From the NCBI GenBank assembly GCA_964369805.1, contig CAYJFM010000019.1, positions 1-41,324 of the forward strand: a stretch of 41,324 nucleotides of DNA. Direction: 5' to 3'. The notes beneath the pieces were generated by a model, which made no database searches, was not told where the DNA came from, and saw only the letters and a list, made by a program, of their open reading frames with translations. The stretch is from CAYJHC01 sp964369805. Lineage in GTDB: Bacteria > Bacillota > Clostridia > Peptostreptococcales > Anaerovoracaceae. Each line of letters opens with the position of its first letter. Positions within the stretch are counted from its first letter, which is position 1. This document shows positions 34,359 through 41,324 of this stretch, piece by piece. The position numbers and the translations under genes are program-made.

Positions 34359-34640
34359 TTACTTATCAAGTTTAGCCAAAATTTCTCTTTGATCTAAAAT
34401 CATATATTCTGTTCCTTCAAATTTTACAGTTGCTCCTGCATATTGAGGAAGGAAAACCATATCGCCAACTTCTAGCTCCATAGTACAATCTTCTAATCCT
34501 GGTCCTACAGCAAGTACTTCTGCGATTTGTGGTTGCTCTTTCGCTTGACCAGTAAGAACTATTCCACTAGCAGTTTTTGATTCTGCCTCAACCCTTTTAA
34601 TTACTACTCTTGAACCCAATGGTTTAATTCCAAAACTCAT
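34359..34640 (-). CDS. groS: Co-chaperonin GroES
   Basis: The ATG at 34640 (MSFGIKPLGSRVVIK) is chosen because AAGGAGG lies 7 nt upstream and the family starts here; a longer frame adds 13 unrelated residues. About 93 residues. The mobile loop TASGIVLTGQAKEQPQ and VGDMVFLPQYAG strands are typical. It caps GroEL. Confidence 0.98.
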   Translation of the reverse strand: MSFGIKPLGSRVVIKRVEAESKTASGIVLTGQAKEQPQIAEVLAVGPGLEDCTMELEVGDMVFLPQYAGATVKFEGTEYMILDQREILAKLDK

Positions 34641-34798
34641 ATTTTTCCTCCTTTTGCTTGTCTTTTGCCTATTTAACATTATCGCTATATTTGCTTCCTT
34701 ACTTACGTGTATCTGATACCCGCACTACCTTTGCAAATTTGCTCCCAGTGTTATAGTACAAATCCTGCGCAGCATCTTAATCTTATTCACTTTAACTT

Positions 34799-34825
34799 TT
34801 AGCACTCACAAAAGTAGAGTGCTAA
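34799..34825. promoter_or_regulatory. CIRCE operator of groES-groEL
   Basis: TTAGCACTC (34799-34807), 9-nt spacer, GAGTGCTAA (34817-34825): an exact CIRCE inverted repeat, the binding site of the heat-shock repressor HrcA. It lies just downstream of the promoter -10 box. Confidence 0.98.
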
Positions 34826-34829
34826 AATC

Positions 34830-34859
34830 AGTTTACTATTTTTATCTTCCTTTTGTCAA
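34830..34859 (-). promoter_or_regulatory. Promoter of groES-groEL
   Basis: Minus strand TTGACA (34854-34859), 18-nt spacer, TAAACT (34830-34835), immediately before CIRCE. The transcript would have a leader of about 180 nt. Confidence 0.75.
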
Positions 34860-34905
34860 TAGTTTAATATTATTTTCGAAATTTAACATCAGTTTACACT
34901 CATTC

Positions 34906-35601
34906 TTAAAATAAATTAATAATATTTATCAATATTATAGGTACAAATACTGCAGGAATATAGTTTGCAACTCTGATCTCTTGGTCTAAAATAAAGTTAA
35001 TTCCAATGGCTGCTATCACAAGGCTTCCTGCTGCTCCCATTTCAGTTATTATTTCCATAGGTATTACGCCACTTAAACCCATAGATATCAGAGCTATTGC
35101 TCCTTGATAAATTACCACCGGTATCGCTGAAAATGCAACTCCAATACCAAGTTGATATGCAAAAATTAAGGAGATAGTTCCGTCAAGAATTGCCTTGGTT
35201 ATAAGCATCTCATGATCACCTGTTAGCCCGCCTTCCATCGCTCCTATTATAGCCATGGATCCCGAGCAAAACAAAATACTTGCTGTTACAAAGCCTTTAG
35301 AAAAACTACTTTCCTTTAAATTCAATTTCTCTTCAGCCTTATCCCCAATATATTTCATTCCTTTATCTATATTAATTAATTCACCAATTATTCCGCCTAT
35401 TACAAGGCTTAGTATTAAAATAATTGGTTGGTTGGTTTCAAGTGCTCCTGAAATTCCTATAAATAATACCGATAAGCCTAGGGCTTTTATTATTATTTCT
35501 TCAAACCTCTTAGGTAAGTCTTTTCCTACAACTTTTGCAAAAAAAATAGCAATTAGTGAACAAACTACAATCGTAACACCATTAATTATTGTCCCTAGCA
35601 T
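34906..35601 (-). CDS. DUF554-family integral membrane protein
   Basis: 231 residues with about seven hydrophobic helices and the conserved features of the YqgA/YdfK family: a start GTIINGVTIVVCSLIAI, LVIGGIIGELINID, FCSGSMAIIGAMEGGL and GVIPMEIITEMGAAGSLVI. The function of this family is not established. It follows the glycosylase gene with no gap (stop and start almost touch), so they are co-transcribed. Confidence 0.85.
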   Translation of the reverse strand: MLGTIINGVTIVVCSLIAIFFAKVVGKDLPKRFEEIIIKALGLSVLFIGISGALETNQPIILILSLVIGGIIGELINIDKGMKYIGDKAEEKLNLKESSFSKGFVTASILFCSGSMAIIGAMEGGLTGDHEMLITKAILDGTISLIFAYQLGIGVAFSAIPVVIYQGAIALISMGLSGVIPMEIITEMGAAGSLVIAAIGINFILDQEIRVANYIPAVFVPIILINIINLF

Positions 35602-36495
35602 TTATATTCCTTTCTCTCTAATATGGTAAAACAAGTATTGCTGAGCTATCCCTCTGTTCTTACCAAAAGTTTCTTTTGCAAAAGTTTCTATTTCTTTCTT
35701 ATTTTCTAACCCATATATATCTAGCATTACTTTGCTCATCCACACATCAACAGGAAAACTCTCTCTTTTTCCTAAAGCAAAAAGCAAAATGCAATGAGCA
35801 ACCTTTGGCCCTACACCCTTATAACTTGTAATATCTTTAAATGCCTTCTCAGAATCCATTTTCTCGATTAGAAACAAAGCGTCAATTCCCTTGTCAGCTA
35901 CAGCCTTTGAAGTATCAATTATATATTTCGCCCTATATCCTAACTTACAAATGCCAAGGTCATCTTCAGTTAATTCTGCAAGGCTCTCCGGCATTGGAAA
36001 AGCAAACCTTTCTTCCCCTCTAAACTCTCCTAAGCTTTCTCCAAAGTTTTTACTAAGAGATTCAATACAACCTTTAATTCTAGGAATATTGTTGTTTGCA
36101 GATATAATAAATGAAATTAAAGTTTCCCACTTATCTTGATTTAATAGCCTAATTCCTTCACCTGATTTAATTGCTCCTCTAATATGCTTATCTTTTCTAC
36201 TTAAGCTCCTTTTAATCTTGCCATAATCTGTTTGTAAGTCTAAGTAGTTTTCCCAAAACTCTTTTGAAATCGGACTAGTAGATTTAATCTTAATTACACC
36301 TCCTAAGTCGCCCTCGAACTCTTTAAAGTCTACATTTACTGCTGCCTTAATCCAATCTTTTTCAAAAAAATATGTAATGACTCCTGTATAGCTTCCATCC
36401 TCTTCTTTTTTCCACCTAAAGCATTGCCCACAATCAAAAATATGATCTAAATTAAAGTCCCTTACATTTTCTATTTCTAAATGAAATTCTTTCAA
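35602..36495 (-). CDS. ogg: 8-oxoguanine DNA glycosylase (Ogg1 type)
   Basis: 297 residues. The N-terminal OGG domain has DHIFDCGQCFRWKKEEDG. The helix-hairpin-helix GPD motif reads YKGVGPKVAHCILLFALG followed by FPVDVWM; the Lys after GVGP is the catalytic base equivalent to Lys249 and the Asp in PVDVW the second catalytic residue. It removes oxidised guanine opposite C and nicks by beta-lyase action. It starts 2 nt after the upstream P-loop gene, so the three genes form one operon. Confidence 0.92.
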   Translation of the reverse strand: MKEFHLEIENVRDFNLDHIFDCGQCFRWKKEEDGSYTGVITYFFEKDWIKAAVNVDFKEFEGDLGGVIKIKSTSPISKEFWENYLDLQTDYGKIKRSLSRKDKHIRGAIKSGEGIRLLNQDKWETLISFIISANNNIPRIKGCIESLSKNFGESLGEFRGEERFAFPMPESLAELTEDDLGICKLGYRAKYIIDTSKAVADKGIDALFLIEKMDSEKAFKDITSYKGVGPKVAHCILLFALGKRESFPVDVWMSKVMLDIYGLENKKEIETFAKETFGKNRGIAQQYLFYHIREKGI

Positions 36496-36497
36496 TT

Positions 36498-37298
36498 TTA
36501 TGCTCCTAATTCTCTAAGTTCTACATCAACAGAGGCTATATTATATGAAGTCATAGAGCCTAATATAAAATAAGCTTTCTTTTGCAGTGTTTCTAGCCTA
36601 GTTAATACATTAGAGTCATCATCAAGAGCAACTAATATTGTCACTTCCATGCCTCCCCTTGTTTCATTCTCCATTACTTTAATTACAGATTTTATTCCAT
36701 CTATTTCTGTTGCTAGGCATTTTACAATATCTTTAAATATTTTTTCACTTAATGTGTATTCTCCTAGGTAGCTATACGTTGGTCTAACTTCTGTCTTCTC
36801 ATTTATTCCTGCTTTTTTTCCTTTTCTTCTACGCAAAGGATTAACAAAATATCCACTAAACTGCTTCTTCAATTCAAGGGCAGGTGCAGGTACTACATGT
36901 TTCCCATATACCCCTCTTTGCTTTCTTGCCATTTCCCTTTCAGCCTTGGTAGTTATATCATCAATATATATATACTCTTTAATCTCACCAAGCTCAAGAG
37001 CTTTTACAATTCTCTCAACCATCCCATCTGAAGTTCCAAGTACAAGTATACTTTTAACATCTCTTTGCGCTATATTTCTAGCTACAGAATGTCTGTGTTC
37101 CTCATTTGAAAAAATCGCTGCTTTGATTGCACCTATTACAGTCTTCTCTCTTTTTGCTGATTGCCCTGCAATTATCTCGCCATTATGTATAAAAAGACCA
37201 TCATCAATTAATGCTTCAATACCTTTTTTCTGGCATAGATTAATAGCCTGATAACTTTTTCCAGTTCCGCTTGTTCCAACTAATACATATACATCCAT
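36498..37298 (-). CDS. P-loop protein with Asp23-like C-terminal domain, function unknown
   Basis: The ATG at 37298 (MDVYVLVGTSGTGKS) is chosen for its AGAAGG site; about 266 residues. The N-terminus has a Walker A motif, GTSGTGKS, and an ILVLGTSDGMVERI segment of a RecA/kinase-like fold. A basic middle (RRRKGKK, about 155-165) is followed by a C-terminal 80 residues whose pattern (LSEKIFKDIVKCLATEIDGI ... VTILVALDDD ... IASVDVELREL) resembles Asp23/YloU domains. No catalytic family can be named. Head of the operon with ogg and the DUF554 gene. Confidence 0.6.
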   Translation of the reverse strand: MDVYVLVGTSGTGKSYQAINLCQKKGIEALIDDGLFIHNGEIIAGQSAKREKTVIGAIKAAIFSNEEHRHSVARNIAQRDVKSILVLGTSDGMVERIVKALELGEIKEYIYIDDITTKAEREMARKQRGVYGKHVVPAPALELKKQFSGYFVNPLRRRKGKKAGINEKTEVRPTYSYLGEYTLSEKIFKDIVKCLATEIDGIKSVIKVMENETRGGMEVTILVALDDDSNVLTRLETLQKKAYFILGSMTSYNIASVDVELRELGA

Positions 37299-37354
37299 TA
37301 TTATTTCCTTCTCTTGCAAAATTCACTGCATCAACTTACTCTTTCCACTATTAC

Positions 37355-37382
37355 ATTATACAGTATTTCGAGTTTTTGTTAA
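37355..37382 (-). promoter_or_regulatory. Promoter of the P-loop/ogg/DUF554 operon
   Basis: Minus strand TTAACA (37377-37382), 16-nt spacer, TATAAT (37355-37360). The 37299-37662 divergent gap holds this promoter and that of the ferredoxin; the AT-rich middle, with repeated ACTATTT(C/T)GCT words, shows no gene. Confidence 0.65.
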
Positions 37383-37593
37383 TAGTCTAGTAATATTAGC
37401 TTTATTTTATAATAAGGCTTTCATAATATGTGACACCTCTTTATTTTAACTAAATTGCTATAAAAATCGTATTTTTTAGCACTATTTCGCTTTGAATTTG
37501 TAGACTTTTTTGAATTTTTAACTATTTTGCTGTTATTTCTATCGATTTTCCTCATTAATTTGCTAGAGTTTACGTTAGCATTTTCTAACTTTC

Positions 37594-37622
37594 TTTACCT
37601 TTTATTCGATATTTGCTATAAT
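37594..37622 (+). promoter_or_regulatory. Promoter of the ferredoxin gene
   Basis: TTTACC (37594-37599), 17-nt spacer, perfect TATAAT (37617-37622), with a TG-like TTGC just before it. Strong and well placed 40 nt before the ATG. Confidence 0.75.
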
Positions 37623-37662
37623 TTTTTTAGATAATAAATCAATATTTAAGGAGGATTTTAAT

Positions 37663-37830
37663 ATGGCTTACCAAATTACAGACGCTTGCATTAACTGTGG
37701 AGCTTGCATTCCAGAATGTCCAGTAGAAGCAATCTCAGCAGGAGATGACTACCACGTAATCGATGACAGCTGCATTGACTGTGGAGCTTGCGAAGCAGCT
37801 TGCCCAACAGAAGCAATCATTGCTGGTTAA
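37663..37830 (+). CDS. Clostridial-type 2[4Fe-4S] ferredoxin
   Basis: A 55-residue protein. Two CxxCxxCxxxCP motifs are present: CINCGACIPECP and CIDCGACEAACP, each giving three ligands to one cluster and the fourth to the other. It is a low-potential electron carrier for pyruvate:ferredoxin oxidoreductase, hydrogenases and radical-SAM enzymes, so it could supply the activase at 4584. AAGGAGGATTTTAAT precedes the ATG. It is monocistronic with its own promoter and terminator, as usual for the highly expressed clostridial ferredoxin. Confidence 0.97.
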   Translation: MAYQITDACINCGACIPECPVEAISAGDDYHVIDDSCIDCGACEAACPTEAIIAG

Positions 37831-37850
37831 TTCGAACTGAGAATTAAAAA

Positions 37851-37890
37851 AATAAAATCTGATGGCCTAAGGCTTTCAGATTTTTTTATT
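37851..37890 (+). terminator. Terminator of the ferredoxin gene
   Basis: AATCTGA and TCAGATT form the stem, with an inner GGCC/GGC helix, followed by TTTTTTT on the plus strand. Confidence 0.85.
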
Positions 37891-37916
37891 TTCCAATGAT
37901 TTAATAGTAGCACAGC

Positions 37917-37949
37917 AAAAAGAGCGAAGCATTACGCTTCGCTCTTTTT
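37917..37949 (-). terminator. Terminator of the aminotransferase gene
   Basis: AAAAAGAGCGAAGC, 5-nt loop, GCTTCGCTCTTTTT: a perfect 14-bp stem with T-runs on both strands, 32 nt after the aminotransferase stop. Confidence 0.9.
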
Positions 37950-37980
37950 AATTTTTTAAATTCTGTTATTCTCTTAGTAA

Positions 37981-39327
37981 TTAAGCTAATTCTGCTAGAG
38001 TTTCTTCGAAAATGTCAAGACCAACAGCAAGTTGCTCATCAGTTACGCATAGTGGGCAAAGGAATCTAATAACATTACCTTTTGCACCTGCAGCTTCAAG
38101 AAGTAGTCCTTTTTGAATTGCTTTGTTAACCATATCTGTAACAATTTGTGCATTTGGCTCTTTTGTAGCTCTGTCAGTTACAAATTCAACACCCATCATA
38201 GCGCCAGTTCCTCTAACGTTTCCGATGCAGTCAAATTTTTCTGCCATAGCATTGAATCTTGCCATGCAAGTTTCAGCAATTTTTGTTGCTTTTGCTGGGT
38301 AATCTTCTTCTGTCATAACTTCAAGAACTGCTTGTCCTGATGCGCAAGCTACAGGGTTACCACAGTATGTACCACCAATTGTTCCTGGTGTTACTGTATC
38401 CATAAGCTCTTTACTTCCTACTACTGCAGAGATTGGCATACCACCTGCAATTGACTTAGCTGTAGTCATTAGGTCTGGAGCACAACCAGCTTCTACGTAG
38501 TATGTTGAAGCAAAAAGTCTACCTGATCTTGCCCAACCTGTTTGAACTTCGTCACAAATCATAAGAGCACCAATTTTGTCGCAAATTGCTCTTACTTCTT
38601 TAACCCATGCTAATGGAGCTGGTACAAATCCACCTTCACCTTGAACTGGCTCAAATACAATTGCAGCAATAGTATCAGCACCTGCTTCAGCAATAGTTTT
38701 TTCTAAGCTTTCAACAAAGTATTTAACTGCTGCAGCTTCATCTAGACCTTCTGGAGCTCTATATAGGTTAGGGAATTCCGCTCTTACAATTCCATCAGCT
38801 AAAGGAGCCATGTCGATACAGTAGTTAGGATTAGCTGTCATTGTCATTGTTAAAACAGTTCTTCCGTGGAAAGCGCCATCAAACACAAGTATATTAGGTC
38901 TTTTTGTTACGTTTCTAGCAATTTTAACTGCATTTTCATCAGCCTCAGCGCCAGAGTTTACAAACATAGTTTTCTTTTCTTCACCTCTAACTGGTGCGAT
39001 TGCATTGAATTTTTCAGCAAACTCGATATATCTTTCATGAGTTGTGATGTTCATCATTGCATGGAAGTATTTTTCTGATTGAGTTTTTACTGCTTCAATT
39101 AGTTTTGGGTGGCTGTAACCGATGTTTAGTACACCAACTCCGCCTACCCAGTCAAGGATAACATTGCCATCTGGATCTTCAAACATCGCACCTTCACCTC
39201 TTTCAATTACTAGTGGGTATCCACATTTAATTGCATTTGGCATTGCGTTTGCTCTTCTCTCAATAATTGCTTGTGACTTTGGTCCTGGTAAAGTCATGTT
39301 TACTTTTGGTAAAGCTGTTCTTAACAT
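37981..39327 (-). CDS. Class-III PLP aminotransferase (4-aminobutyrate type)
   Basis: 448 residues. It has the PLP-enzyme landmarks FVNSGAEADENAVKIAR, the FDGAFHGRT segment, EPVQGEGGFVPAP, the cofactor Asp in CDEVQTGWARSGR, and the Schiff-base Lys in TTAKSIAGGMPISAV. It belongs with GABA, 5-aminovalerate or lysine-6 aminotransferases, which move an omega-amino group to a 2-oxo acid. Substrate not certain. AGGAGGAAATT precedes the ATG, 17 nt after a regulator gene that is therefore probably co-transcribed. Confidence 0.9.
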   Translation of the reverse strand: MLRTALPKVNMTLPGPKSQAIIERRANAMPNAIKCGYPLVIERGEGAMFEDPDGNVILDWVGGVGVLNIGYSHPKLIEAVKTQSEKYFHAMMNITTHERYIEFAEKFNAIAPVRGEEKKTMFVNSGAEADENAVKIARNVTKRPNILVFDGAFHGRTVLTMTMTANPNYCIDMAPLADGIVRAEFPNLYRAPEGLDEAAAVKYFVESLEKTIAEAGADTIAAIVFEPVQGEGGFVPAPLAWVKEVRAICDKIGALMICDEVQTGWARSGRLFASTYYVEAGCAPDLMTTAKSIAGGMPISAVVGSKELMDTVTPGTIGGTYCGNPVACASGQAVLEVMTEEDYPAKATKIAETCMARFNAMAEKFDCIGNVRGTGAMMGVEFVTDRATKEPNAQIVTDMVNKAIQKGLLLEAAGAKGNVIRFLCPLCVTDEQLAVGLDIFEETLAELA

Positions 39328-39344
39328 AATTTCCTCCTGTAATA

Positions 39345-41084
39345 TTAGTATTTTAAAGTTTTTGTATTTATTTCAAGCTCTTGGAGCTTTCGATACAGTG
39401 TTGCGGTAGAAAGCCCTAGCTTTCTTGCGACAGTGGCTTTGCTTCCACTGCTTTTAGTTATTTCATCAATAAGTCTTTCTCTTTCAAAAGCCCTTACCTG
39501 CTCTGCGAGTGTTAGGTCAACTACTTCTTTCTCTTCAGGTTCCACTGATAGAATTTGAACTGGCAAATGCTGAATATCAATCTGACCTTTTCTGCAAATA
39601 TTGACTCCATACTCTATTGCGTTTTCTATTTCGCTTATATTTCCAGGCCATGAATAGTTTGTAAATATTTCAATTACCTCTTCTGTGTAACCTTTAATAT
39701 CTTTATCCATAAGTCTGTTGTATTTTTCTAAATAAGATTCCATGAAAAGTGGTATGTCTTCTTGCCTGTCTCTTAATCTTGGAATATTCATTGGAATTAC
39801 ATTCAATTTATAAAATAAGTCTTCTCTAAATTCTCCTTTTTTGACCATTGCTCTAAGATCTTTATCTGTAGCTGCTATAATTCTCGTATTATGCGCAAGG
39901 GACTTTCCATCTTTTGTTGATTTTAGCACCTCAAGTAATACTAACTGAATTACATTTGGCATACTGTCTATTTCATTAAATAAGATTGTTCCGCCTGCTG
40001 CCTGTTTAAATCTATCTAGAATTTCATTTTCTAATAAATTTTCTGGTATAGCTGAACAATTTACAGATACAAAGTCTTTTTCGGCTCTTGTGCCACTGTA
40101 GTGAATGGCCTTTGCAATAAATCCTTTACCTGTCCCTTTGTCTCCTGATATTAGAACAGGCGAATCTCCTCTTGAGGCTAAAATCACTTTATTCTTTAGC
40201 TTTTTTATAACCTCACTTTGACCAATAGCGTCTTCTAGATTTTGCTTAAAGCTGTGTTTTTCTAATTTGTATGCTAGCTGCTGCGCTTCTTGAATATCTC
40301 TAAATGATATTACAATTCCCTCAGCTTCACCTTTATTAAAGAATGGCCTTGCTGTTACAATAACATGTAGCCCTCCTCTGCCTAATCTATATCTTTCTTC
40401 TTGTTCTACGTAACCTTTTTGAGTCTTAAAAATATTTAATGCTGGTGAATTCATCATAAAAGCATTTAGATGTGTTCCTGCCATATTTCCCTTTGTTGTT
40501 TTAAAAAGGTTCGCAGCATGAGTATTGCAGTGTCTAATTCTTCCGCCTCTATCAATGGCAATAATCCCTTCATGTGCAGATTCTAAAATGGTCATCATTT
40601 CTGTTCTAGATAATTCTGCTTGGCTAAATGCTTCTTGCTGTGCTGCCTTCGCCGATAATAGCTCCGCCATTTTTTCTATAAAAGAAACCTTGTTTTTATC
40701 TTTATCTAATAGTATCTGTTTTTGCTCTTCATCAAAGGCTATAAGTCCAATTACACCTATAGTTTTATTGCCTTTTTTTATAGGTGCACAAATCTCTGCT
40801 ACCTCTGACAATTTTTTTTTGGTATTAAATATTGGTCCGTAATCTTCATGCTTTTTAACGTCTTCAATGTACTCTGTTTTTCCATTTCTTAAGACCCTTG
40901 CATATAGCATGTTTCCGTCAAGCTTGCCATACTCTTCTTTCTCACCAATCAAAAGCTTGTATGTACCACTTCCACCGATGATTTCTAAGCACTCGTCTAC
41001 TATCTCGACTTCCAGACCAAGTGCCATTGAAATTGCATCTGCAACCTGTTGCACACTACTAGAAATTTCCTTTAATAACGTCAT
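39345..41084 (-). CDS. EBP-like regulator (PAS, AAA+, Fis) lacking the GAFTGA loop
   Basis: 579 residues. A GAF-like N-terminal sensor (about 1-145) and a PAS domain (about 160-265, ILESAHEGIIAIDRGGRI) precede an AAA+ domain. Walker A is altered (GDKGTGKG, 314-321). After NCSAIPENLLENEI the sequence jumps to DRFKQAAGGTILFNEI, so the 15 to 20 residues that normally hold GAFTGA are missing, and Walker B has Asn (LFNEI) instead of Asp. A Fis-type helix-turn-helix ends the protein (about 549-570). Without GAFTGA it should not activate sigma-54; TyrR is the known precedent for a sigma-70 regulator of this type. The aminotransferase behind it is the likely target. Confidence 0.88.
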   Translation of the reverse strand: MTLLKEISSSVQQVADAISMALGLEVEIVDECLEIIGGSGTYKLLIGEKEEYGKLDGNMLYARVLRNGKTEYIEDVKKHEDYGPIFNTKKKLSEVAEICAPIKKGNKTIGVIGLIAFDEEQKQILLDKDKNKVSFIEKMAELLSAKAAQQEAFSQAELSRTEMMTILESAHEGIIAIDRGGRIRHCNTHAANLFKTTKGNMAGTHLNAFMMNSPALNIFKTQKGYVEQEERYRLGRGGLHVIVTARPFFNKGEAEGIVISFRDIQEAQQLAYKLEKHSFKQNLEDAIGQSEVIKKLKNKVILASRGDSPVLISGDKGTGKGFIAKAIHYSGTRAEKDFVSVNCSAIPENLLENEILDRFKQAAGGTILFNEIDSMPNVIQLVLLEVLKSTKDGKSLAHNTRIIAATDKDLRAMVKKGEFREDLFYKLNVIPMNIPRLRDRQEDIPLFMESYLEKYNRLMDKDIKGYTEEVIEIFTNYSWPGNISEIENAIEYGVNICRKGQIDIQHLPVQILSVEPEEKEVVDLTLAEQVRAFERERLIDEITKSSGSKATVARKLGLSTATLYRKLQELEINTKTLKY

Positions 41085-41126
41085 TCTTTACCACCTTCAT
41101 ACTCCTAGACTGATTATAACATAAAG

Positions 41127-41155
41127 ATTATATATTGTGTGTTTTTTTTATACAA
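41127..41155 (-). promoter_or_regulatory. Probable promoter of regulator-aminotransferase operon
   Basis: Minus strand TTGTAT (41150-41155), 17-nt spacer, TATAAT (41127-41132). A second TATAAT lies at 41113-41118. This is a housekeeping-type and not a sigma-54 promoter. Confidence 0.5.
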
Positions 41156-41183
41156 TTTACTTAAAAAAGGCAAATTTATATAA

Positions 41184-41220
41184 AAATAAGGCTACATAGT
41201 GATATGCAGCCTTATTTATT
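41184..41220 (-). terminator. Terminator of the gene entering from the right edge
   Basis: AATAAGGCT and AGCCTTATT form a 9-bp stem followed by TTTTTATA on the minus strand. Confidence 0.75.
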
Positions 41221-41240
41221 CACTTAATATACTTTGGGGG

Positions 41241-41324
41241 TTAGTAATTTTCAAAAAAACAGATGTCCTTACTCATAATTCTTCTTGAATGCAATCTCAA
41301 CTTTCTTTCTATCTTTTTTCCATT
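41241..41324 (-). CDS. C-terminal fragment of an unknown gene
   Basis: An open frame runs in from the right edge for 27 codons and stops at a TAA just before a good terminator. The tail ends RIMSKDICFFENY and is basic. It is too short to recognise; the terminator is the main support that it is a real gene end. Confidence 0.4.
   Translation of the reverse strand, partial: NGKKIERKLRLHSRRIMSKDICFFENY

Overview
The window is AT-rich DNA from an anaerobic low-GC Gram-positive bacterium, most likely one of the Clostridia. The evidence is: a glycyl radical enzyme with its activase; a complete NiFe-hydrogenase maturation set; a 2[4Fe-4S] ferredoxin; electron-transfer type dihydroorotate dehydrogenase (pyrD/pyrK); a CIRCE-controlled groES-groEL; strong GGAGG ribosome binding sites; and sigma-54 enhancer-binding regulators. 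I cannot name the genus. Almost every gene is on the minus strand, so the text below follows transcription from high to low coordinates. Only trmO, an SGNH hydrolase and the ferredoxin are on the plus strand.

Right end (41324-37900): the tail of an unknown gene, then a regulator of the PAS-AAA-Fis type that has lost its GAFTGA loop, followed 17 nt later by a class-III aminotransferase. Middle right (37830-29020): a lone ferredoxin; a P-loop protein with an Asp23-like tail; an Ogg-type glycosylase; a DUF554 membrane protein; groES-groEL under CIRCE; a saccharopine-dehydrogenase-family oxidoreductase; the plus-strand trmO/SGNH pair; and lgt, which overlaps pyrC.

Pyrimidine biosynthesis lies in two same-strand blocks: lgt-pyrC-pyrK-pyrD (29820-26123) and pyrF-pyrE-pyrB-pyrI (18112-15236). 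Between them sit an ABC transporter/two-component operon and a large secreted surface protein. The second block is preceded by a promoter, a 72-codon ORF and an intrinsic terminator whose 5' arm lies inside the end of that ORF. This is the geometry of translation-coupled pyr attenuation.

The hypA-B-F-C-D-E operon (15095-9294) starts at a promoter overlapped by a close match to a Rex operator. It runs, with a 13-nt gap, into a sigma-54 activator gene. No hydrogenase structural gene is in the window.

The most interesting region is 9280-1354. A PAS/sigma-54 activator is followed by a textbook -24/-12 promoter and an operon of five genes: a PFL-like glycyl radical enzyme, its activase, a mandelate-racemase-type enolase-superfamily enzyme, a BCCT (betaine/carnitine/choline-type) transporter and a small VOC-like protein. 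The glycyl radical enzyme has the PFL scaffold and the glycyl loop but has Gly in place of the Cys418 that forms acetyl-enzyme in pyruvate formate-lyase. The enolase-superfamily enzyme has Cys where the second Lys of the KxK motif is expected. Together they look like an inducible anaerobic pathway for an imported zwitterionic or quaternary-ammonium compound, with unassigned chemistry. The window ends on the left with maf and the 5' end of rpsJ behind a long leader.
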